A DNA stretch of 6,955 nucleotides from NCBI GenBank assembly GCA_003135495.1, contig PLBX01000463.1, forward strand, positions 6,666-13,620, given 5' to 3'. The stretch comes from Acidobacteriaceae bacterium (GTDB lineage Bacteria; Acidobacteriota; Terriglobia; Terriglobales; Acidobacteriaceae). Within the stretch, counting starts at the first letter, position 1; the number at the start of each line of letters is the position of its first letter. The notes beneath the pieces are model-generated. The model made no database searches. It was not told the origin of the DNA and saw nothing but the letters and a program-made list of their open reading frames with translations. Below, piece after piece: positions 1 to 5,702 of the stretch. Made by a program: the position numbers and the translations under genes.

Positions 1-75
1 TAGAGGAAGTGTACTACAGGCCTGTTTGGGTCGCCAGCACAATGAAATGTAAAGTTTCGTAACCATCAAATATCT

Positions 76-876
76 TCAATAATAAGAAAGGGTTCCATTC
101 TGGCGTGCCCGCCGCAAACTGAGCGACAGGGCGATGAGGGCCAACGGGAGCAAGACGAGCGCGAACGCGGCCAGCATCGCCAATGTCCCGGACATTGCGG
201 CCGGGGATTGCCCCTCCAGCAACGCCCGGCGCATGCCGTCAATGGCATAGCTGAACGGGACCATGCGCGAGACATATTCGAGGGGGCGGGGCAAGCTCTG
301 CGTTGGGAACATAGTCCCGCTTAGAAGCCATAGTCCCGAACTTAGTAGCCACAACACAGAGGAGCCTTTTTGGAACGCAACTTGAAGCGTGGCCGCGGCG
401 ATTCCCAGAGCGAGTGCGATTGCCAGAGAGAAAACCAGCACTAAGGCGCAGGAAAAAAAGTTTGCCTGAATCGAAGCTCGAAAAACCGCTACGCCCGCAA
501 AAACATAGATCGCCAAATTCACCAGGTTCCGCGCAAATGCGGAAATTGAGCTTAGTATGACCAGTTCAGCGGGCGCTGTGGACGTGGTCATGAGCACTTC
601 AAGCGTTCCGGTCTGCTGCGCCTCCTGCACCGAGCTTAAAAATGCCTGGGCGCTCATCACGAAGAAAGTGTAGAGACCGGTTCCTACGAGAAGAAAAGGG
701 AAGTACTCGACACCACCGGGTCGGAAACCTGGGCCGATGGCCCGAGAGAGAAAATAAAAGGCCGCTAATTCAAAAAAAACTCCCACGAGAGTGACTACGA
801 ACCCGCTCCGGTGTCGCACCGCGGTGAGCAGGTCACGCCGCAGGATTGCCTGAAGCTTATCGATCGTTGAAGTCAT
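76..876 (-). CDS. ABC-2 type transporter permease subunit
   Basis: This is the membrane half of an ABC-2 exporter, working with the ATPase encoded just upstream; the substrate is unknown. From the ATG at 876 the protein is 266 residues, usual for the family. It starts with a short cytoplasmic amphipathic stretch (DKLQAILRRDLLTAVRHR), followed by about six hydrophobic segments near residues 24-45, 58-80, 103-131, 137-162, 172-195 and 230-255. The segment before the last holds the ABC-2 pattern of a hydrophobic helix followed by a PxxSLPRPLxYVSRMVPFSY-like loop. The C-terminus, GTLSYY after a basic stretch, resembles the GTL-x-x-Y ending of DrrB-like permeases. The reading frame is open back to a TTG at 936, which would add 20 residues and leave only 11 bases after the ATPase stop. 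I prefer the ATG because the family's N-terminal pattern begins there; neither start has a clear Shine-Dalgarno. Family assignment is firm; substrate cannot be said. Confidence 0.87.
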   Translation of the reverse strand: MTSTIDKLQAILRRDLLTAVRHRSGFVVTLVGVFFELAAFYFLSRAIGPGFRPGGVEYFPFLLVGTGLYTFFVMSAQAFLSSVQEAQQTGTLEVLMTTSTAPAELVILSSISAFARNLVNLAIYVFAGVAVFRASIQANFFSCALVLVFSLAIALALGIAAATLQVAFQKGSSVLWLLSSGLWLLSGTMFPTQSLPRPLEYVSRMVPFSYAIDGMRRALLEGQSPAAMSGTLAMLAAFALVLLPLALIALSLSLRRARQNGTLSYY

Positions 877-947
877 AGCAAAAAGATTAGTAATTGTTGT
901 TCTTTCGCGAACAAAAAATCCGGCACTCAATTTCAAATTACAAACAC

Positions 948-1733
948 TTAAATCTTGAGAGCGGCTTCATCGATCTCTCCTGTCATACGAAAGTAGAACG
1001 AACGCAACTCGTCAGCGTTTTCGTGCTCGAGTACTCGACGATCGGCGAGAAGTTCGCCACGATGAAGCAGAAGCAATCGATCGGCCACGGCGGTCGCTTC
1101 GGCAAAGTTGTGGGTGGCGATTAGGATGGTGGTCTTTTGTTTTGCCAACGCGCGGATTGTCGTCCAGAAATGCGCTGTGGTGGCGGCATCCATGCTGCGG
1201 GTTGGTTCGTCGAGTAAAAGCACCGCCGGACGCTTGACCAGCGCGCGGGCGATTCCTAAGCGCTGAAACATTCCACTGGAGAATTTCATGACCAGCGTGT
1301 CGGACTGCTCTTCGAGTCCGGTTTCCGATAGAACTTCCGCGATTCTTTCCCGGCGTTCGCGGCGCGATACTTCGTCCAGCGCGGCGAAGAAATCGAGATT
1401 TTCGCGAGCGGATAGGCGAGGAAAGAACGAACGCTCTGTCGCAATTGCAATGCCCACTTGCCGCCGCACCAGGCCTGAATCGCCCCGCGTATCGCATCCA
1501 GCGACGCGAACCGATCCAGCATCGGGCAAGAGCATGGTCGAAATCAGTTTCAAGGTCGTAGTTTTCCCGCTGCCATTCGGGCCGAGTAGCGCCAACACCT
1601 CTGCGGGCGCTGCTGAGAAGGAGACGTCTTTCAATGCGATAGTTTCGCCACCACGCTCGCGGCCAAGCCAATTGAATAGCGCAGGACGGTGGCGAAATGT
1701 CTTGCCGACGGATTGAAAAACAACGGCGTCCAT
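948..1733 (-). CDS. ABC transporter ATP-binding protein (ABC-2 exporter type)
   Basis: This is the cytoplasmic ATPase that would drive the exporter whose permease lies immediately downstream. Its 261 residues contain one complete nucleotide-binding domain: Walker A GPNGSGKT at 51-58, signature FSSGM at 151-155 (SSGM rather than the classical SGGQ, common in ABC-2 exporters), Walker B VLLLDE at 171-176 with catalytic Glu176, D-loop SMD at 180-182, and switch His208 in ATHN. The Q-loop lies in the stretch GIAIATERSFF (94-104), where Thr or Glu stands in place of the usual Gln. An insertion of about ten residues (FNWLGRERGGE, 20-30) precedes the first core strand, as in some multidrug and polysaccharide exporters. 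The ATG at 1733 has no clear Shine-Dalgarno. It is most likely transcribed with the permease from the promoter candidate near 1853. The domain call is certain; what is exported is not. Confidence 0.92.
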   Translation of the reverse strand: MDAVVFQSVGKTFRHRPALFNWLGRERGGETIALKDVSFSAAPAEVLALLGPNGSGKTTTLKLISTMLLPDAGSVRVAGCDTRGDSGLVRRQVGIAIATERSFFPRLSARENLDFFAALDEVSRRERRERIAEVLSETGLEEQSDTLVMKFSSGMFQRLGIARALVKRPAVLLLDEPTRSMDAATTAHFWTTIRALAKQKTTILIATHNFAEATAVADRLLLLHRGELLADRRVLEHENADELRSFYFRMTGEIDEAALKI

Positions 1734-1852
1734 AAATTCGAAACGCGAAGTAATCGATCAGTGCGGACTATGTTCCGCGCACAGCGGTCCCAAAGGACAG
1801 CTCTATCAGCCTGTTGGCGAATTACGCTCCCGACGTGAATGGAAGAATCTGT

Positions 1853-1858
1853 ATTATA
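1853..1858 (-). promoter_or_regulatory. Candidate -10 box for the exporter operon, overlapping one for the divergent gene
   Basis: On the minus strand these bases read TATAAT, a perfect sigma-70 -10 hexamer. It would place a transcript start near 1846 and leave about 110 bases of leader before the ATPase ATG. One base to the left, on the plus strand, 1852-1857 reads TATTAT (5 of 6), which would serve the divergent nucleotidyltransferase gene with a start near 1864. No good -35 hexamer is visible for either direction (the minus strand has TCATCA at 1876-1881, 3 of 6). The call rests on the -10 match and on its position in a divergent intergenic region. Confidence 0.4.
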
Positions 1859-1859
1859 G

Positions 1860-1872
1860 TGGCGATTCGCCA
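1860..1872. promoter_or_regulatory. 13-bp perfect palindrome, possible operator
   Basis: TGGCGA-T-TCGCCA is a perfect inverted repeat with 6-bp arms and a one-base centre. It lies just right of the overlapping -10 boxes and six bases before the ATG at 1878, so a bound protein would cover the spacer of the minus-strand promoter and the early transcribed region of the plus-strand gene. A further half-site TGGCGA occurs at 1815-1820, 45 bases to the left and so on nearly the same helix face. No regulator gene is in the window; operator function is inference. Confidence 0.35.
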
Positions 1873-1877
1873 TCCTG

Positions 1878-3128
1878 ATGATCGTATATGGTGTGGCTTA
1901 CGCGCCATGTCAAGCAAATGATTTGAACGCGCCTCGCGATGCTTCAGAATACGAATTCATGCCAACCAAGAGTCCGCAACGAGAAAACGAATTCGAACTC
2001 CTTCGCGCTTTGGCCGTGGCGAAACCGACCTCAGAGCAAGCCAATCGCATTGCCAGTTGGGACGTATCGACGACAAATTGGAATGAAGCCATCCGACTGG
2101 CGGAGCACCTTGGCGTTCTTCCCCTTGTCGCTCGCAATCTCATTGAACATTCGCAGGGATTGAATCCCGATGTCGAGCGCTCGCTTCGATCTGCATACGA
2201 AAATAATCTGAAGCGAGGTTTATGGTTCGCTGCAGAATTGGCGCGTATCATCCGACATCTCAACGGTCAGCAATTGCCTGTGCTTCCTTTCAAGGGACCG
2301 GTGTTGGCGCAATCCGTATATAAAGATCCCGGACTGCGAAGTTTTTCAGATCTCGATCTCCTGATTTCTTCCATCGACTTCGAGCGAGCCAAGCATGCCC
2401 TTTCAGAAATTGGTTATACACCCGCAAAAAATTTCATTCCCGCTGTCGAGAGATTTTGGCTGCGAAAAGGGTATGAGCAATCTTTCAACGGCTCTGCCGG
2501 AAAGCACATGGTTGAATTGCAGTGGGCGTTGTTGCCGTACTTTTACGCAGTCGATCTTAACGTGGAAGATCTGTTGCGGCGTTCCAGCCAAACGATTGTC
2601 GCCGGATACCAGATTCAGTGCCTCTCGCCCGAAGACTCCGTCATCGTGCTCTCTCTGCATGCAGCCAAACATCTTTGGGGAAGGCTGGTTTGGCTCGTCG
2701 ATATTGCTGGGACCCTGCAGATCGAAAATGTGGACTACGGCGTAGTGCTTTCCCGCGCGCGTGCGCTCGGAGTTACACGCATTCTCGCAGTGACTTTCTG
2801 GCTGGTGAAAGAAGTGCTGCACGCCAGCATTCCGGACGCTGCAGAAAAAATGATTGCCGATGATTCCAGAGTGCCATCCCTGGCGCAGGAATTCGCAGAC
2901 CGCCTTGCGCGGGCTGCGACTTATGACCTCGCATCGACCGAGTATTTTCGGCTGATTTTGAAACTACGCGAACGGCGCACCGATCGTTTGCGATACCTTT
3001 GGCGTCTGTTCTGGACGCCGGGAGAGGGCGACATTGCGGTTTTGCCATTACCTGAACCGCTTTTTCCATTTTATCGAGTTGTAAGGATGGGCAGGCTGAT
3101 GCGAAGAATGTTCTCTGGCCGGAACTAA
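1878..3128 (+). CDS. Nucleotidyltransferase family protein (NTP_transf_5 / PF14907 type)
   Basis: This cytoplasmic protein of up to 416 residues belongs to the uncharacterised NTP_transf_5 branch of the nucleotidyltransferase fold. The core motif is FKGPVLAQSVYKDPGLR followed by SFSDLDLLI (138-163). Lys139-Gly140 replace the classical Gly-Ser, and Asp158 and Asp160 form the metal-binding DxD pair; Glu213 in VELQW may be the third acidic residue. Further family landmarks are LSPEDSVIVLSLHAAKHLWGR (249-269) with the VDIAG segment, and a C-terminal TP-x5-LPLPEPLFPFYR stretch (380-400). Reaction and substrate are unknown. Family members often occur in lasso-peptide, sulfotransferase or polysaccharide clusters. 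The gene diverges from the ABC exporter, which suggests but does not prove a shared job. Start choice is uncertain: ATG 1878 gives the longest form, but residues 1-27 look unconserved, and ATG 1959 (MPTKSPQ) precedes the family-like ENEFELLRAL. Neither has a good Shine-Dalgarno. Confidence 0.85.
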   Translation: MIVYGVAYAPCQANDLNAPRDASEYEFMPTKSPQRENEFELLRALAVAKPTSEQANRIASWDVSTTNWNEAIRLAEHLGVLPLVARNLIEHSQGLNPDVERSLRSAYENNLKRGLWFAAELARIIRHLNGQQLPVLPFKGPVLAQSVYKDPGLRSFSDLDLLISSIDFERAKHALSEIGYTPAKNFIPAVERFWLRKGYEQSFNGSAGKHMVELQWALLPYFYAVDLNVEDLLRRSSQTIVAGYQIQCLSPEDSVIVLSLHAAKHLWGRLVWLVDIAGTLQIENVDYGVVLSRARALGVTRILAVTFWLVKEVLHASIPDAAEKMIADDSRVPSLAQEFADRLARAATYDLASTEYFRLILKLRERRTDRLRYLWRLFWTPGEGDIAVLPLPEPLFPFYRVVRMGRLMRRMFSGRN

Positions 3129-3142
3129 TTTGACCGGAACTA
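3119..3142 (+). repeat. Short direct repeat across the nucleotidyltransferase stop codon
   Basis: CCGGAACTA occurs at 3119-3127 and again at 3134-3142, a 15-base period. The first copy contains the first two bases of the stop codon (3126-3128). It looks like a small slippage duplication at the gene end. The second copy runs into a weak GAACT-AC-AGTTC hairpin (3137-3148) with no T-tract, so I do not call a terminator. Confidence 0.5.
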
Positions 3143-3181
3143 CAGTTCGCTAATCTCCCAAACCGTCGTTGCGTCAAGCGG

Positions 3182-3236
3182 TGGAGGAACGGGCGTCCTC
3201 GCCCGTCCAGCAGGGCTGGACACGCCTGGCGCTCCA
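3182..3236. repeat. Multi-hairpin palindromic element between convergent genes
   Basis: Three palindromes follow one another: ACGGGCG-TCCT-CGCCCGT (3189-3206, 7-bp stem), GTCCAGC-AGG-GCTGGAC (3205-3221, 7-bp stem sharing two bases with the first), and CGCC-T-GGCG (3223-3231). An outer stem TGGAG (3182-3186) with CTCCA (3232-3236) can close the whole into a cloverleaf-like fold. The element is GC-rich, has no T-tract on either strand, and sits in the 122-bp gap between two convergent genes. This is the form and location of REP-like interspersed palindromic elements. It might also slow or stop transcription from either side. Copy number elsewhere in the genome cannot be seen from here. Confidence 0.6.
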
Positions 3237-3250
3237 TTAGTGTGATTAGC

Positions 3251-5488
3251 CTAGTGGGTCTCGCCGTCGCCCGGCGCTACGTCTGGAGTGTCGACTTTTC
3301 TCGCCACTGCGGTCCCTGGGCTCGGGGTCGGCTGAAATTCCCCTGGATCTTTGCCCGCCAACGCCACATTCATGAACTCCATCCAGATCGGTAACGCGGC
3401 ATGTCCGCCAGTTTCTTTTTCGCCAAGAGATTTTTTTTCGTCGTACCCGATCCAAACTCCGCAGGTCAGCGAGGGAGAGAAGCCCACAAACCAAGCGTCG
3501 GTAAAGTCATTGGTAGTTCCGGTTTTTCCAGCCAGCGGATAAGGCAGTTTGGAGGCTGCAACTCCCGTGCCATGAAGAACAACCTCGCGCAACATGGATG
3601 TCATAACTCGCGCGGTCCGCGAACTCACTACATCTTTTATGTCTGAAAAGTCTTCCTCCAGAATGCGGCCTTCGTAATCCGTCACCTTGGTGATGTAGCG
3701 TGGGGCAACACGCACGCCATCGTTTGGGAACACGCTATACGCGGAAGTCTGCTCCAGCGGCGTGATCTCCGCCGAACCCAGAGCGACAGGAAGATATGCG
3801 GGAATATTCGAAGTGACGCCGAAGCGGTGCGCGTACTCGATTACGGTTTTTATGCCGATGTGGTCCGCGAGTTTGAGGGCGGGAATATTCCTGGACTGCG
3901 CCAGCGCCCGGCGCAGCGTGATGGTGCCCTCAAATTTATTGTCGTAATTGTGCGGCGAGTAAGGTCCAGAGGCGGTCTGAAAAGTTACGGGCGCATCGAC
4001 GATAGTGTCGTCAGGACTGCCACCCTGGTCAATTACAGCCGTATAAACATAGGGCTTGAACGACGACCCCACCTGCCGCAGAGCTTGCGTGGCGCGATTA
4101 AATTTTGAAAGATTGAAATCGCGGCCGCCCACCATCGCTTTGATATCACCGGTGGCATTGTCGATGGCGACCAGCGCTCCTTGAGCACCACTGTCTTGCT
4201 CCAAACTCACGTGCGTCTTTCCACCCGCGCCCGCGTCGAGCGATAACACTCTTACATAGACAATATCGCCAGGATGAAGAATCTCCGAGAGCTTAGACTT
4301 CAGTTTTATCCAGGCCGTATCTGCTGGAGTAAGGGTCGCTATATGCTGCCCGAATTTTATTTCCGCGCCACTTACTGACACCCGCGTAACCAGTGCGTGC
4401 GTGTATCCGTTTAATTCAGGCTCGGCATCCCAATCTGGATCCTCGTATTTTTCTAACTTTTGGCCTTGGGCAATCACGTTGAGTAATTTGCCGTGCCAGC
4501 CATGCCGCTTCTCATAAGCAGCGAGGCCATCAAGCAGGGCCTGACGGGCGGACTTCTGCAAGTCCATGTCGAGCGACGTATAGACTCGCAACCCACCTTC
4601 GTGAACCTGATCGCTGCCGTATTTCGCTTCGAGATAACGCCGTATTTCCTCCACGTAATTCGGGGCCAGCGAATTTGGATCTTTCTGCAAGTTGAGCGTG
4701 ATCGGCTGGCTCTTGGCTGTGGCAGCCTGAGTTGCGGTAATCTTGCCGTCCTCAAGCATGGCATTGAGCACCAGATTGCGCCGCTTAAGGGCGCGTTCCG
4801 GATGCGTGATTGGCGAGTAATATTGCGGCGCCTTTGGAAGCCCGGCCAGAAGCGAGGCTTCTTCCAACGTCAACTTCTTCGCCGGTTTATTGAAATAGTA
4901 TTCAGACGCCGCTTCATAACCGTAGGTGCCATGGCCCAGAAAGATTTGATTGGCGTAAAGAGTAAAGATCTGGGGTTTAGTGAACCGGCGTTCAATCTGA
5001 ATAGCAAGCAGCGCTTCCTGTACCTTGCGATAGAACGACCGGTCTGGAGAGAGAAATAAATTTCGGGCGAGCTGCATAGTCAGCGTCGACGCGCCCTGCA
5101 CCTTCCCGCCGGACTCGATATCCCTATAGGCTGCGCCCGCAATTCTCCAAATATTAATTCCCGAGTGGCGATAGAAATCTTTATCTTCAATCGAGATCAA
5201 CGCATTGCGGAGAACTTCGGGATAGTCATCGTAACTGACGATAACGCGGCGCTGGAGCGCGAAAGTGCCAATGACTCTTCCGTGTCCGTCGAACAGTTCC
5301 GTGACCGCGCTCGGACGATAGCGCTCGAGTTGATCGATCTGCGGTAGATCGGTCGAGTAGACGAGCAGAAGTCCGGCGGTTGTGCCCACCCCGGCGGCGA
5401 GCAGCACAAGTAGTCCGAACAGGAAGTATCCAACCAACTTCCGTTCGCCGATTTCGCTCTCCGCAGGATGTCGATAGACGAGTTTCAA
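3251..5488 (-). CDS. mrcA: Class A penicillin-binding protein, PBP1A family (peptidoglycan glycosyltransferase/transpeptidase)
   Basis: This bifunctional cell-wall synthase polymerises lipid II into glycan strands and cross-links their stem peptides on the outer face of the inner membrane. The 745 residues contain a cytoplasmic tail, one membrane anchor (about 20-44), a GT51 domain, an OB-like insert (about 365-432) and a transpeptidase domain (about 436-700). GT51 motifs are EDKDFYRHSG (101-110, catalytic Glu101), QGASTLTMQLARN (131-143), RKVQEALLA with Glu158, and LLAGLPKAPQ (213-222). Transpeptidase motifs are SSFK with nucleophile Ser475 and Lys478, SRN (532-534) and KTGT (655-658), so both activities should be intact. 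The OB-like insert favours PBP1A (MrcA) over other class A enzymes; the symbol is a family-level name. The protein is shorter than the roughly 850-residue E. coli enzyme and ends in a Pro/Asp-rich tail. The only start that gives the full N-terminus is TTG at 5488, without a visible Shine-Dalgarno, inside a repeat unit. An upstream in-frame stop lies about 25 bases before it. Confidence 0.95.
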   Translation of the reverse strand: MKLVYRHPAESEIGERKLVGYFLFGLLVLLAAGVGTTAGLLLVYSTDLPQIDQLERYRPSAVTELFDGHGRVIGTFALQRRVIVSYDDYPEVLRNALISIEDKDFYRHSGINIWRIAGAAYRDIESGGKVQGASTLTMQLARNLFLSPDRSFYRKVQEALLAIQIERRFTKPQIFTLYANQIFLGHGTYGYEAASEYYFNKPAKKLTLEEASLLAGLPKAPQYYSPITHPERALKRRNLVLNAMLEDGKITATQAATAKSQPITLNLQKDPNSLAPNYVEEIRRYLEAKYGSDQVHEGGLRVYTSLDMDLQKSARQALLDGLAAYEKRHGWHGKLLNVIAQGQKLEKYEDPDWDAEPELNGYTHALVTRVSVSGAEIKFGQHIATLTPADTAWIKLKSKLSEILHPGDIVYVRVLSLDAGAGGKTHVSLEQDSGAQGALVAIDNATGDIKAMVGGRDFNLSKFNRATQALRQVGSSFKPYVYTAVIDQGGSPDDTIVDAPVTFQTASGPYSPHNYDNKFEGTITLRRALAQSRNIPALKLADHIGIKTVIEYAHRFGVTSNIPAYLPVALGSAEITPLEQTSAYSVFPNDGVRVAPRYITKVTDYEGRILEEDFSDIKDVVSSRTARVMTSMLREVVLHGTGVAASKLPYPLAGKTGTTNDFTDAWFVGFSPSLTCGVWIGYDEKKSLGEKETGGHAALPIWMEFMNVALAGKDPGEFQPTPSPGTAVARKVDTPDVAPGDGETH

Positions 5489-5578
5489 GGGCCAGACTTT
5501 TTCAGAGTTTCAAGATGTCACTGTTTCAAGATTTCAATGTTAAGGCAAGGCCCAGTTTCAATGTTTCAGAGTTGCAAG
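5482..5578. repeat. Degenerate GTTTCAAG/GTTTCAATG repeat block upstream of the PBP gene
   Basis: The plus strand carries six to eight imperfect copies of a 9-10-base unit: GTTTCAAGG at 5482, GTTTCAAGA at 5507 and 5523, TTTCAATGT at 5532, GTTTCAATGT at 5555, GTTTCAGAG at 5563 and GTTGCAAG at 5571. A longer near-identical pair, TTTCAGAGTTTCAAG (5500-5514) and TTTCAGAGTTGCAAG (5564-5578), is 64 bases apart with one mismatch, pointing to duplication of a larger block. The leftmost unit contains the TTG start codon and Lys2 codon of the penicillin-binding protein. No promoter could be recognised in the block. Confidence 0.6.
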
Positions 5579-5623
5579 CTTCTAGGGTGAACCCAACGCC
5601 TTGTTAAAAAAAGTTCGGGACAA

Positions 5624-5650
5624 TAAAAATCGCCCGCCGAGGCGAGCGAT
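5624..5650 (-). terminator. Intrinsic (rho-independent) terminator of the S41 homologue gene
   Basis: Read on the minus strand, a 10-bp stem with one mismatch (arms 5641-5650 and 5629-5638, two-base loop, four in practice) is followed at once by TTTTTATTG. The stem is mostly G and C, and the T-tract overlaps its base. It lies about 50 bases past the stop codon of the S41 homologue and about 135 bases before the start of the penicillin-binding protein gene. It should therefore separate the two same-strand genes into different transcripts, at least in part. A second T7 tract follows at 5606-5612. Confidence 0.75.
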
Positions 5651-5666
5651 CATTACGTGGAATACC

Positions 5667-5701
5667 GAAACCTTGAAGCTCGGAAACTTGGCCGTTGAAG
5701 T
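5667..5701. repeat. Inverted copy of the GTTTCAAG-type repeat
   Basis: Just past the stop codon of the S41 homologue the minus strand reads CTTCAAC, CCAAGTTTCC, GCTTCAAGG and GGTTTC in succession. This is the same degenerate unit as the block at 5482-5578 but in the opposite orientation. The two blocks flank the roughly 90-base interval holding the terminator. The match is imperfect, so orientation and kinship are moderately supported only. Confidence 0.42.
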
Positions 5702-5702
5702 T

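Noticed and set aside
16..25. ACAGGCCTGT palindrome downstream of the exporter genes
   Set aside because: A 10-bp palindrome with no loop cannot form a useful hairpin, and no T-tract follows on the minus strand, so it is not called a terminator. One such site can occur by chance.
894..1124. Open frame of 76 codons on the plus strand over the exporter gene junction
   Set aside because: Mostly antisense to the ATPase C-terminus; no motif or start signal supports it.
1288..1716. Open frame of 142 codons on the plus strand opposite the ABC ATPase
   Set aside because: It mirrors the Walker A region of the ATPase gene; its Ser/Arg-rich composition is typical of an antisense shadow.
1631..1873. 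Open frame of 80 codons on the minus strand overlapping the ATPase start
   Set aside because: It overlaps the ATPase N-terminus in another frame and crosses the promoter candidates; no recognisable motif, membrane segment or ribosome binding site.
3189..3206. Intrinsic terminator at the end of the nucleotidyltransferase gene
   Set aside because: The hairpin is good but no run of T follows on either strand, and further hairpins abut it. It is better described as part of the palindromic element.
4493..5059. Open frame of 188 codons on the plus strand inside the penicillin-binding protein gene
   Set aside because: It is antisense to the GT51 and linker part of a clearly real gene, has no family motifs and no start signals. 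It is a by-product of codon bias on the opposite strand.
5482..5701. CRISPR array
   Set aside because: The repeated units are about 9-10 bases, imperfect, irregularly spaced and without unique spacers of constant length.
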